Shown here one piece after another: positions 7,568 to 15,875 of a stretch of DNA of 64,000 bases. Position 1 is the first letter of the stretch, and each line of letters starts with the position of its first letter. The translations under genes were made by a program, and so were the position numbers. The stretch covers positions 1-64,000 of the forward strand of contig CAYNVS010000006.1 in NCBI GenBank assembly GCA_964400725.1. Direction: 5' to 3'. The DNA comes from CAYNVS01 sp964400725. Lineage in GTDB: Bacteria; Myxococcota_A; SURF-8; CAYNVS01. The notes beneath the pieces were generated by a model. It saw only the letters and a program-made list of their open reading frames with translations, made no database searches and was not told where the DNA came from.

Positions 7568-8227
7568 TTATTCTTTGGTGATCTTTGTAACGCCTTTGCG
7601 GTCTTTGTACCAGCAGTCTTCGCTTGTGCAGCGTCCGGCGTATTCCTTACCGAAGGAAACGGTCGAAAGGGTTTTGGGATCTATTCCCAGTTCGACCAGA
7701 TATTTTTTTACTTCCTTGGCGCGCTTGTCCCCAAGAGCCAAGTTGTAGGCGTCGTTTCCGCGCTCGTCGCAATGCCCTTCGATTTTCACCTGCTTTGGAG
7801 TCTTCTGCTTCAAGCATTCGGCGACTTCTTTCAATGCGGCCTGCGCCTCGTTGTTAAGGTAATACTGATCGAAATCAAAATGCACCACGGCCAGCTCGTC
7901 GCAGGCTAACTTTTCGATTTTATTAACTTTGGTCGTGTTGAAAGTCTCGGCGATTTTAATCGTTTCGCACTTTCCGGCTTTGCATTCTTTTCCGCCTTCG
8001 CAGTCGGAATCGGCCGAGCATTCCGGTTTCGGCTCTTCTTTTACTATTTTAGTCTGGCATTTTCCGGCGACGCAGGTCTGTCCGGACGGGCAGTCGGACT
8101 CGGCGGAGCATTCCGCCTTCGGTTTCGGCGGGTCAACTTTCTTGGAGCAACCGGCGGCAAAACCGCCCGCTATTATAAAGGCTACAAAGATTAAAGCCGT
8201 TGTTAAAGTCGTTTTATTAATTTTCAT
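7568..8227 (-). CDS. pal: Peptidoglycan-associated lipoprotein Pal with cysteine-rich modules
   Basis: Pal anchors the outer membrane to peptidoglycan. Seen: signal peptide ending AAGC (Cys27); two cysteine modules at about 37-87 (CSAESDC..C..C and CSADSDC..C..C, spacing Cx5Cx5Cx4C); and an OmpA domain (about 105-219) with VHFDFDQYYLNNEA, the KQVKIEGHCDERGNDAYN peptidoglycan-binding motif and LGDKRAKEVKKYL. Ordinary Pal has a short unstructured linker, not cysteine modules, so this linker is unusual. AAAGGAGG lies before the ATG, and a promoter with a perfect TTGACA lies upstream. Confidence 0.92.
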   Translation of the reverse strand: MKINKTTLTTALIFVAFIIAGGFAAGCSKKVDPPKPKAECSAESDCPSGQTCVAGKCQTKIVKEEPKPECSADSDCEGGKECKAGKCETIKIAETFNTTKVNKIEKLACDELAVVHFDFDQYYLNNEAQAALKEVAECLKQKTPKQVKIEGHCDERGNDAYNLALGDKRAKEVKKYLVELGIDPKTLSTVSFGKEYAGRCTSEDCWYKDRKGVTKITKE

Positions 8228-8278
8228 ATGTTCCTCCTTTTAATAAAACTATCAAATATCGCCATTTCAACTTGTAAT

Positions 8279-8306
8279 ACAATACTACAGATGCTCTAAT
8301 TGTCAA
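8279..8306 (-). promoter_or_regulatory. Sigma70-type promoter for pal-cpoB
   Basis: TTGACA at 8306-8301, a 16-bp spacer, and TATTGT at 8284-8279. The -35 is perfect and the -10 matches 4 of 6. It lies about 50 bp upstream of the pal start codon. Confidence 0.55.
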
Positions 8307-8352
8307 TCGTTTAAAGTAAGGAAGTAAATAACTAATTATAACTATACCATAA

Positions 8353-9227
8353 TTAAATTAAATTATCGAACGATAAATCAGACGTTTTTTCAACCCTTCT
8401 AAGAATGGTATTTAGAGGATCGCAAGAGTCGAAAATTATGAAGCTCAAATCCGCCGTCTGCCCCGGCGAGGCGCAAAGGGTTTCGTTTATGCGGCATTTC
8501 CATTCCCCGCTCATTTCCACCGTTTCGTGAATGTGGCCGTGAAGCGTCAACAGCGGACGCTTAGCCTCTATGAACTCCCTCATCGCCTTGCTGCCGACAT
8601 GCTCGCGCGCTCTGTTTATGTCTAGCGGAGTGTCCGCGGGCGGAGAATGAAACGCCATAACGCATTGGCTCCACTCCGCGCCCTCCGGCGGCGTCAATTC
8701 GGCCAAATCCTGCGCGATTGTAGTCTTGCTTTCAAGGTATTTAAGCCCGTCGTCGTCGAACTCTACAAACCCCGACGGCGTGGAACAACGCCCAATCGGC
8801 CTCATTTGAGGCGGTCTTTGCCAGCTGGGATGACCGTCCAGCTTAGCCCAGTCCTTCACCGAGAAAGGCGGGTCGGGAATGTGTTGATAACCTCGCGTCC
8901 ACAGTCCGCATCCAAGCGGCAGCCACTCGTCAAGCGACCATTTTACGTTTGGAAGCGCGCCAATTTTTTCGAGTATATCCGGATAAACCGCGCGCAAATC
9001 GTCGTTGCCGATTTGCATGTAAACGGCGGCCTCGCACCTGCCGATAATCTCCGCGACTTCCGGCAGCGCGGCCTTCTGCGCGGCGATTCTTTGACCGCCC
9101 GTCGCGCCGTGAGGAAGTATGTCCCCTCCGTTTATCACGACGTCGATTTTTCCCGTTCAACAACATCGTTTATCAGCCTGTATTTATCCAGTTTGCCGTG
9201 AAGGTCGCTTACGAAGAGTATTTTCAT
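8353..9227 (-). pseudogene. Calcineurin-type metallophosphoesterase, frameshifted
   Basis: Two frames together give one complete phosphoesterase. The 5' part (ATG at 9227, stop at 9135) encodes MKILFVSDLHGK (D-x-H motif). The 3' part (from about 9138) supplies INGGDI, IGNDD, MAFHSPP and LHGHIHE, the remaining metal ligands. A single missing A in the A5 run (9151-9147) accounts for the shift; adding one gives 291 residues, ending ...EREKIDVVINGGDI. The ATG overlaps the stop of the upstream M23 gene as ATGA, confirming that start. Either a real pseudogene or a sequencing error. GTG/ATG starts inside the second frame could still make the 261-residue product, which lacks the first motif. Confidence 0.8.
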
Positions 9228-10123
9228 TTTTTTGGCAGATAATCCATTGGATCGACGGGGATTTTCCCCTTGCGAACCTCAAAGTGAAGATGAGCTCCCT
9301 GCGCTTTGCCGGAATCGCCGACGGTGGCGATTACAGCCCCTTTTTCGACGGTCTCCCCTTCGCTTACAAGCAGCTTGTCGCAGTGCGCGTATATTGTTAT
9401 AAGCTCGCCGTGGTCGAGAATTATTATATTGCCGTAACCGACGAAGTTTTCCTTTGAAGCGAGCACCTTTCCCGAAAGCGCGGCTACAATATTCTGTCCT
9501 TTCGGCGTCGATATGTCTATTCCGTTATGAACGTGTCCCCAGCGTCCGCCGAATTTTGAAGTAACGACTCCTTTTGTCGGCCATATCAAACCGTCGCGCG
9601 CGCCGGGCATGGGAGCGGCGTTCGGGTCTTTTTTATTTAGCTTTACCAGCGGATTGTCGGCGTTTTTATCCGCGCCGGAATCGCTTTTAGAACCGCCGCC
9701 GCTCGGTTTGACCTCTTTCTTGGCGACGAGCTTATTCTTATTTTTCTTGCCCGATTTGGTTTTCTTCGCGGCGACCTGTTTTTTCTTCTGGGAAGTATCC
9801 TTCGATTTGTCGGAAGCGCCCGCAGCCGCTTCATCGTCGTCTTCCCCTTCGTCTTCCTCGGCTTCATCTTCGGCGGAGTTATTGGCTCCGGGGATGAATA
9901 TTTCCTCGCCCGCCTCAAGTTTGGTCGGATCGCTCATATTGTTGGCGAACATAATATGCTCTACCGGCACGCCGTAACGCTTGCTCAGCGAATAAAGCGT
10001 TTCGCCCGGCTTTACAGTGTAGTAAATGCCGAACGCTTTGCAAGAAAAACCCCAAAAGGCCAAGACGACGGCCAAAGCCGTGAGAGCCGCCCTATTAACC
10101 GATTTTTCTCCACTTAAAAGCAT
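9224..10123 (-). CDS. LysM and M23 peptidase-domain protein (NlpD/EnvC-like)
   Basis: A periplasmic cell-wall protein of 299 residues. Seen: hydrophobic signal/anchor (about 10-27), LysM at 35-79 (YTVKPGETLYSLSKRYGV ... GEEIFIPG), a low-complexity acidic then Lys-rich linker (81-160), and an M23 (LytM) domain at about 178-295. Zinc motifs HNGID (H199, D203) and HLH (278-280) are intact, so it may be an active endopeptidase rather than a degenerate amidase activator. I chose the ATG at 10123 over a TTG at 10132; neither has a clear SD. It overlaps the phosphoesterase start by 4 bp. Confidence 0.88.
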   Translation of the reverse strand: MLLSGEKSVNRAALTALAVVLAFWGFSCKAFGIYYTVKPGETLYSLSKRYGVPVEHIMFANNMSDPTKLEAGEEIFIPGANNSAEDEAEEDEGEDDDEAAAGASDKSKDTSQKKKQVAAKKTKSGKKNKNKLVAKKEVKPSGGGSKSDSGADKNADNPLVKLNKKDPNAAPMPGARDGLIWPTKGVVTSKFGGRWGHVHNGIDISTPKGQNIVAALSGKVLASKENFVGYGNIIILDHGELITIYAHCDKLLVSEGETVEKGAVIATVGDSGKAQGAHLHFEVRKGKIPVDPMDYLPKK

Positions 10124-10323
10124 ATCGCGCAAATTGTTTAATCAAATCAGCAAAGTAAAATTCGTCGCATTTTGACTTCTTCATAATACATTAAATAATA
10201 TGTTTGTAAACATTTTTATTCAATTTATGCTAATTTGATATAGTTTTGCGCTCTTATCCGCATTCTTATAGGCGGCTTTCGACTTCCTTTTGGGCGCAAA
10301 ATCGGCGCGGCGCCGGCATCGCG

Positions 10324-11631
10324 CTAAAATCGCTTCAGCTTGCCTTCCCATCCGTACGGCAGCAGATAGCTCTCGAACGTGCGGAATATGTCGTCCAAAA
10401 CGACTTTTGCCTTTTCTGGTCCGCATAAGGGGTGAATCAATAGCGCGTTGCGCGCTTTGTCGTAATCGTTTTCAAGCGCGGCGGCTACAGTAAGGCTTTC
10501 GTACGCCTTTAACGTCTGCACTATCGCGAGCATATGCAGCGGCATCGGGTTATCCAGCGGAATTGCATAAACTCCGTTTTTCGATATGCGGCACGTCTGC
10601 TCGGTGGTCTGGTACGGCAGCAAACCGGGAAACGCGCCGTTGTTGGCGGTTATCATCACGTCTTCTTTTTCCGTCTCCGACAGCAAATCTTCGAGGATGT
10701 CGAGCGCGATGTGGCTGTAAAAGGCCCCTCCGCGCAGCGAAAGTTCGTCGGGCTTTGCGACCAAACTCTCGTCGGCGTACATTTTTAGCAGCCGCTCTTC
10801 GATTTCCATTACTTCCTGCGCGCGCGTCTTAGGCTTCGACTTCATGCCGTCCAGCATCGTCTTCGTAATGAAAAAATATCTCAAATAGGGCGACGGAATG
10901 CCGCCGAGAGCCTTAAGGAAGCCGCGCTCGTATTCCATATCTTCGATATTGGCTGGAGTTCCGCTTATGTTGGCGTCTTCTATCATCTGCAGAATTTGGT
11001 CTATGTATTCTACGCCCTTTATTTTTACGCTGCGAATGAACGAAAGGTGGTTCAATCCAGCGTAATCCATTTTAACTTCGTCCGGATCGACTCCCATCGC
11101 TCCGGCGATTTCCATCTTTTGGCCGATGGGGATGTTGCACAATCCCACGCAGCGCTTAACGCCTAACGTTTGAATCGCCTCGGTGATGATGCCGGACGGA
11201 TTTGTAAAGTTGATAATCCAAGCGTCGGGCGCGGTTTCCTGCGCCGTCTTTACGATTTCCTTTATTACCGGAATGGTGCGCAGCGCCTTGCCGAAGCCGC
11301 CGACGCCCGTCGTCTCCTGGCCGATTAGTCCGTGGCGCATTCCCAGCAGCGTATCCTGATGCCGCGCCGCCTGACCGCCGACTCGTATTTGGAGCAGAAT
11401 GAACGAAGCTCCCTCCACCGCCTCGCGCAGATTAAGAGTCGTTTTTATTTCAAACGGAGCTTTTGCGTGTTTCGCCATTCTTTTGCAAAACGCCGCGACC
11501 GTATTAAGGCGTTTTTCGTCCGCGTCTTCGAGCATTATTTCGTCTATTCCTATTTTCGCCGCGCGCGAAAGGAATCCGTCGATAAGTTCGGGAGTGTAGG
11601 TAGAGCCTCCGCCGATGACCGCAATGCGCAT
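10324..11631 (-). CDS. Glycoside hydrolase family 4 (6-phospho-beta-glucosidase-like)
   Basis: GH4 enzymes cleave glycosides by an NAD- and Mn-dependent redox-elimination route. Seen: N-terminal Rossmann motif VIGGGSTYTPELIDG (5-19), NPSGI (144-148), and the metal-binding region CNIPIG (Cys165) plus GLNHL (His195). The overall pattern is closest to phospho-beta-glucosidases of the LicH/CelF type. No PTS or sugar-transport genes are nearby, so the substrate is open. AAGGAG lies 7 nt before the ATG. It is set apart from its neighbours by gaps of 128 and 200 bp, so it is probably its own unit. Confidence 0.9.
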   Translation of the reverse strand: MRIAVIGGGSTYTPELIDGFLSRAAKIGIDEIMLEDADEKRLNTVAAFCKRMAKHAKAPFEIKTTLNLREAVEGASFILLQIRVGGQAARHQDTLLGMRHGLIGQETTGVGGFGKALRTIPVIKEIVKTAQETAPDAWIINFTNPSGIITEAIQTLGVKRCVGLCNIPIGQKMEIAGAMGVDPDEVKMDYAGLNHLSFIRSVKIKGVEYIDQILQMIEDANISGTPANIEDMEYERGFLKALGGIPSPYLRYFFITKTMLDGMKSKPKTRAQEVMEIEERLLKMYADESLVAKPDELSLRGGAFYSHIALDILEDLLSETEKEDVMITANNGAFPGLLPYQTTEQTCRISKNGVYAIPLDNPMPLHMLAIVQTLKAYESLTVAAALENDYDKARNALLIHPLCGPEKAKVVLDDIFRTFESYLLPYGWEGKLKRF

Positions 11632-11759
11632 TGTTCGTCTCCTTGCATGTGAAGAATAAAAAGTTCAAAACAATATTTTGAAAATAACACAACGAGGCTA
11701 AAATGCAAGAGCGGCGTCGTTCGTATTTTGGCGGGATTTATTAAGGAAGCGGCGCCGAA

Positions 11760-12842
11760 TTAATAGTTCTGCCTGCGCAAATTAACGTTGACCATCAACG
11801 CGACGCTGATAATTGACAATAAAAGAGCGCTTCCGCCGTAGCTCATAAACGAAAGCGTTACTCCGACGACCGGCAAAAGGTTAATAACCATGCCAATATT
11901 TACAAAAAAATGAACTAGGAACATTCCCGAAATTCCGGCGCATAAAAGCATTCCGAATTTTTCACGCGCAGTGTACGCCGCCATAATTGAAAATATTAAA
12001 AAGCCGACGTAAACGAGAATAAAGATAACCGAGCCGATAAAGCCGAATTCTTCGGCGAAGACGGCGAAAACGAAATCGGTGTGCTGCTCCGGAACGAAAC
12101 GCATCTGGTTCTGCGTTCCTTTGAGGTATCCTTTCCCGTCCACCCTTCCGCTGCCGACGGCGATAAGCGATTGATACGCATGGTATCCGGCGCCTTTGGG
12201 GTCGCCGCCCGACAACAAACTGGTAATTCTATCTTTCTGGTAGTCTTGAAGGCCGTAGTTGTAAACGATGGGAGCGGCCATGGCTAGCAGTAAAAACAAA
12301 ATCAGTATCAGCCGCCGCGAAATTCCGCCGACGAAAACGACCAGCATGCCGGCGCTTAAGACAAGCAGCGAAGTTCCCAAGTCCGGCTCCGCGGCGATTA
12401 AAAAAACGGGAATGAGAATGTATGCCAGCGACGCAATCAACTTGCGCGCCTTAATCGGCTCGTCTGGCGGAGCATCGGCCAAACTTGCCGAAACGGCGAA
12501 AATTACGGCCAGCTTTGCGAATTCCGACGGTTGAAGATTGATGGGGCCTAAATCAATCCACCTGTGCGAGCCTTTAATGGACGGAAAAAACCACACCAGC
12601 GAAAGCATAAGAACCACGAACGCCCATATGCCCGGCGCGAGGCGGGTTATTATGCGGTAATCAATAAGCACGAACGGCGCGGAAATAATCAGTCCGGCGA
12701 CAATCCATATTATCTGCTTCCAAAAAGCCGCAGGCATCGAAACTCGCGTCGCGGAATAAAGATTGAACAGGCCGGTCAACAATATCAGCGCAAAAGTAAT
12801 TAAAAGCCCCGGAAGAACTAATTTAACCGCGTCCCTTTTCAT
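11760..12842 (-). CDS. rodA: Rod-shape determining peptidoglycan polymerase RodA
   Basis: A SEDS-family glycosyltransferase of 360 residues with about ten membrane helices. It polymerises lipid II during cell elongation with a class B PBP, so the cell is probably rod-shaped. Seen: a Trp-rich first loop (WKQIIWIVAGL), SIKGSHRWIDLGPINLQPSEFAK, the catalytic-loop region and the C-terminal signature NQMRFVPEQHTDFVFAVFAEEFGF, then a GMVINLLPVVGVTLSFMSYGGS-like segment. No mrdA or mreBCD gene is adjacent. It follows pyrD with 3 bp between the stop and the ATG and lacks a clear SD, so coupling is likely. Confidence 0.93.
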   Translation of the reverse strand: MKRDAVKLVLPGLLITFALILLTGLFNLYSATRVSMPAAFWKQIIWIVAGLIISAPFVLIDYRIITRLAPGIWAFVVLMLSLVWFFPSIKGSHRWIDLGPINLQPSEFAKLAVIFAVSASLADAPPDEPIKARKLIASLAYILIPVFLIAAEPDLGTSLLVLSAGMLVVFVGGISRRLILILFLLLAMAAPIVYNYGLQDYQKDRITSLLSGGDPKGAGYHAYQSLIAVGSGRVDGKGYLKGTQNQMRFVPEQHTDFVFAVFAEEFGFIGSVIFILVYVGFLIFSIMAAYTAREKFGMLLCAGISGMFLVHFFVNIGMVINLLPVVGVTLSFMSYGGSALLLSIISVALMVNVNLRRQNY

Positions 12843-12845
12843 AAT

Positions 12846-13763
12846 TTAGTAGGGTTTTAAGCTCTTTATCAAAGTAGAAACGTCGCCGACGCCTTCTTCG
12901 CGGCAGAATTGCGCGAACTCTTCAATAATTCGCGGGATGGCCATTGGGTCGGCTATCGCCGCCGTGCCTACCTGCGCCGCGCTCGCGCCCGCAATCATAA
13001 ACGCCGCAACGTCCTCGCCGGACGAAATTCCGCCCATGCCTATAACCGGTATTTTAACGGCTTTCGCGGCTTCGTAGGTCATGCGAAGCGCTGCCGGCTT
13101 AATCGCGGGGCCGCTCAGCCCTCCGACGTTCCTCTTTAAAATCGGGCGACGCGTTCTAACGTCTATCGCCATTGCAAGCAGAGTGTTCACAAGCGAAATT
13201 CCGTCCGCTCCCGCGTCCTCGCAGGCGCGGGCCATGCCCGCTATGTCGCCGGTATTTGGAGATAGTTTGGCTATCAAAGGAATATTTGCGCAATGCGCCT
13301 TAACCTTTGCGACAATCGACGACGCGGCTTTGGGGTTTGCGCCGAAGGTCAGGCCGCCGCTGTTTACGTTGGGGCACGAAAGGTTCAGCTCAAGAGCGTC
13401 CGCTCCTTCGAGGCCGCCAAGCCTTCTTGCGAGCTCCTCGTATTCTTCCTCCGAATGGCCGAGGAAATTAACTACCACGCGCGAGCCGATGCCGCGCAAA
13501 ACGGGCATTTTTTCGGCGGCAAATTTTTCAAATCCGACGTTCTCAAGGCCGATGCTGTTAATCATCCCCGACGGCGTCTCGACCACCCGCGGAGGAGGGT
13601 TTCCTTTCCACGGCTCAAGCGAAATGCCTTTGGTTACAACCGCGCCCAAAATGGAAGGCGGGAAAAAATCCGCTAGCTCAGTTCCGTAACCAAAACAGCC
13701 GGACGCGCTCCAAATGGGATTTTTAAATTCTTTGCCCCAAATTTTAATTTTTAAATCGCTCAT
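12846..13763 (-). CDS. pyrD: Dihydroorotate dehydrogenase, catalytic subunit (type 1B)
   Basis: It oxidises dihydroorotate to orotate in pyrimidine synthesis, using FMN and passing electrons via PyrK to NAD. Seen: FKNPIWSASGCFGYG near the N-terminus, NSIGLENVG, ELNLSCPNVNSGG, PLIAKLSPN, SLVNTLLAMAIDV, LSGPAIKPAALRM, VIGMGGISSGEDVAAFMIAGASAAQVGTA. At 305 residues it has the 1B length. I chose the ATG at 13763 because it overlaps the pyrK stop as ATGA; the longer upstream frame is Arg-rich and lies inside pyrK. Confidence 0.95.
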   Translation of the reverse strand: MSDLKIKIWGKEFKNPIWSASGCFGYGTELADFFPPSILGAVVTKGISLEPWKGNPPPRVVETPSGMINSIGLENVGFEKFAAEKMPVLRGIGSRVVVNFLGHSEEEYEELARRLGGLEGADALELNLSCPNVNSGGLTFGANPKAASSIVAKVKAHCANIPLIAKLSPNTGDIAGMARACEDAGADGISLVNTLLAMAIDVRTRRPILKRNVGGLSGPAIKPAALRMTYEAAKAVKIPVIGMGGISSGEDVAAFMIAGASAAQVGTAAIADPMAIPRIIEEFAQFCREEGVGDVSTLIKSLKPY

Positions 13764-14608
13764 TCGATAAACCCTTCGACGTCGTAGGCCGAGAAAACCG
13801 CGCCTTCCGTGCAGACGCGCGCGTATTTGCCGCTCTTCATTGCCGCCGAGCAGCCCATACAAACGCCCGTGCCGCAGCCCATCCGCTCTTCGAGCGAAAC
13901 CCAAACCGAGAATCCGCGCGCGGCAGCGGCTTTGGCGACGCCTTTCATCATCGGCAGAGGGCCGCACGCATAAGCCGTCGCCGATTTTACGCCCGTCTTT
14001 TCGACCGTTTTTTCAAAAACTTGGGCGGCGTTCCCTTTCTCGCCTTCGCTTCCGTCGTCGGTGGCGCAAACGACGTCCGAATATTTCGCGAAATCAGCCG
14101 CAAGCAATACCGCCGAACATGTGCGCGCGCCTATAACGGCGGTAATTTTGCCTTCAAACCCGTCCTCGCGCAACGCGCGAGCCAGCATGTACATCGGCGG
14201 AACGCCTACGCCGCCGCCGACGAGGAACGCATGGCCGTCCGGCTCAAGCGGCTTTGGAAACGGCTTTCCGAGAAACCCTACCGCGGGCAGTTTAGCGCCT
14301 ATAGGCCGTTCGACGAGCATTTTAGTGCCGCGCCCTTTTACCGCTACCAGCAGCTCGATTGAATTCTCATCCGCCCAAAGAACCGAAATGGGACGCTTTA
14401 AGTAAGGGTCGCCGCAATCGGTAGGCGCTATCATTAAAAATTGTCCCGGCAGCGCGGGGCCAATCGGATTGTCGAAAACAAGCCGATAATAGCCGTCAGC
14501 CTCTTGGCGAAGGCTTAAAAGCGTAAGCTCCGCGGCTTTGCGCTCAGGCGGGCGCCCCGTCTTTGACGATAAGCTCCATGAGCAGCGCGTCTTCTCCGTT
14601 GTCGGCAT
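13760..14608 (-). CDS. pyrK: Dihydroorotate dehydrogenase electron-transfer subunit
   Basis: PyrK carries FAD and a [2Fe-2S] cluster and moves electrons from PyrD to NAD. Seen: FAD-binding LKRPISV, NAD-binding GGGVGVPPMYMLARAL, ACGPLPMM, and the cluster ligands in CGTGVCMGC...C (Cx4Cx2Cx12C). The only start with a good SD (GGAGAGG, about 5 nt) is the ATG at 14608, which overlaps rimI by 65 bp and adds about 20 residues ahead of the usual N-terminus. No later ATG or GTG fits, so the long overlap seems real. Confidence 0.92.
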   Translation of the reverse strand: MPTTEKTRCSWSLSSKTGRPPERKAAELTLLSLRQEADGYYRLVFDNPIGPALPGQFLMIAPTDCGDPYLKRPISVLWADENSIELLVAVKGRGTKMLVERPIGAKLPAVGFLGKPFPKPLEPDGHAFLVGGGVGVPPMYMLARALREDGFEGKITAVIGARTCSAVLLAADFAKYSDVVCATDDGSEGEKGNAAQVFEKTVEKTGVKSATAYACGPLPMMKGVAKAAAARGFSVWVSLEERMGCGTGVCMGCSAAMKSGKYARVCTEGAVFSAYDVEGFIE

Positions 14609-15056
14609 AATAACCTCTCCGCAATCCTACGGGCTTGAAGCCCAGTTTCGCGTATAAAGCCTGAGCTCCCTCGTTAGTAACGCGAACTTCCAGCATCACG
14701 CTTGCAAGCCTCGCGTCGCCCGCTTCGTCCGAACACTTTTTAATAAGCGCCTGAGCCGCGCCCATCCGGCGGTATTTTGCCGTCGTCGCGACGCTCATTA
14801 TGTGGTATTCGTCCGCGAGAATTCTCCAATAGATAATGTACCCGGCAAGAACTCTCTTCGGCAACTCGCTTTTTACCAAAGCCACGTAACGCCTTGACAA
14901 CTTGTTGTAAAATTCTCCGACGAAAAGATCGGGAGTCCAAGGCGAAGTAAAGCATTCGTTCTCAATCGCAATGACGTTTTCTAAATCGTCAAGCTCCATC
15001 GGAACTATCTTGAACGGAAATCCACCCGGCTTTTCGTTATGATTTTCCGCGTCCAT
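14544..15056 (-). CDS. rimI: Ribosomal-protein S18 alanine N-acetyltransferase (GNAT)
   Basis: A GNAT-fold acetyltransferase of 170 residues. Seen: IENECFTSPWTPDLF (the RimI-type N-terminal motif), the acetyl-CoA site in YRRMGAAQALIKKC, LEVRVTNEGAQALYAKLGFKPVGLRRGYY, and the C-terminal EDALLMEL. These are RimI signatures; the substrate is known from the family, not shown here. RimI is often near tsa genes, but here it leads the pyrK-pyrD-rodA run and overlaps pyrK by 65 bp. Confidence 0.88.
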   Translation of the reverse strand: MDAENHNEKPGGFPFKIVPMELDDLENVIAIENECFTSPWTPDLFVGEFYNKLSRRYVALVKSELPKRVLAGYIIYWRILADEYHIMSVATTAKYRRMGAAQALIKKCSDEAGDARLASVMLEVRVTNEGAQALYAKLGFKPVGLRRGYYADNGEDALLMELIVKDGAPA

Positions 15057-15073
15057 TACGGCGGGGCTTTCGC

Positions 15074-15784
15074 TTAAAAAAGTTTATATTCGGCGGCGCC
15101 CGAAAACGGGTCGATGACCCATTTCGCGACGAAGTTTACCGAGCGTCTGCGGTACAGCTCTTTGAGCCATTCGTTCATAAAAGTCTCAAATTTCTTTCGC
15201 GACAGTTTCGTTCTCATCGACTCCACCAAAGCGCGCCATTCCTCCGCGCTTACCGATTCTTTTTTGGCTGCCTTCGCCGCCTCCTCTTCCGCTTCGCCGT
15301 CCGTTACGGAAACGTAAAAAGAAGCGCGTCTTTCGAGAAAAGCTCCGAGCAGCCGCTGCCTTAAAATTGTTCTTACCGCCTCGTCTTTCGAGTAGGAAGT
15401 AATCGAAAGAAAAAGCTCCAGTTCGGCTCCGCTCTTAAACGCGGCGTCGAACGCCTTCTCCGCCTTGTCCTTTTCCTTTCCTTCCTGCGCCTCGGCCTGC
15501 ATTCTGTCCATATCTTGCAGAAGCGCAAGGCGGTTTACGTATTTGACTACGGTTTTTCCCAATTCGCCTTTCGCAGGCGTTTTACGCCAGTCTCCGTCCG
15601 CTTCAATAAGCCGTTCCAGACGCCAGAAACGCAGAACTTCGGAGTACGTAACCGCTTCGTTGTCTATTTCAGCAACAACCTCGTCCACGATTATTTGTTG
15701 CGCGTCCGCATAAGCGCCGCAAATAATTTCTAAGGCTGTAAACGCAAGAGCCGCCGACAAAAGCGATTTTCTAAAAAATGTCAT
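15074..15784 (-). CDS. SurA N-terminal-like periplasmic chaperone without PPIase domain
   Basis: A 236-residue protein with a signal peptide ending at AYADA-Q. The segment IIVDEVVAEIDNEAVTYSEVLRFWRLERL matches the start of the SurA chaperone domain, followed by helical sequence and a C-terminal helix-strand that could complete the chaperone core. No parvulin PPIase motifs are seen. It may help outer-membrane protein folding; that is inference. The last residues (DPFSGAAEYKLF) end in an aromatic, as in outer-membrane-targeted proteins, but no beta-barrel is evident. Confidence 0.6.
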   Translation of the reverse strand: MTFFRKSLLSAALAFTALEIICGAYADAQQIIVDEVVAEIDNEAVTYSEVLRFWRLERLIEADGDWRKTPAKGELGKTVVKYVNRLALLQDMDRMQAEAQEGKEKDKAEKAFDAAFKSGAELELFLSITSYSKDEAVRTILRQRLLGAFLERRASFYVSVTDGEAEEEAAKAAKKESVSAEEWRALVESMRTKLSRKKFETFMNEWLKELYRRRSVNFVAKWVIDPFSGAAEYKLF

Positions 15785-15875
15785 AGATAATTAGTTATCA
15801 CAAAGCGGAGCGTCCGGTCAACCGGCAAAACCAATTTGCGCGCCGCCGCAATTTAATTGAATTTATTTTGTTTTT

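Noticed and set aside
12846..13967. Longer pyrD frame beginning at 13967
   Set aside because: The extra 68 codons are Arg-rich and lie inside pyrK; the ATGA overlap at 13763 is the natural start.
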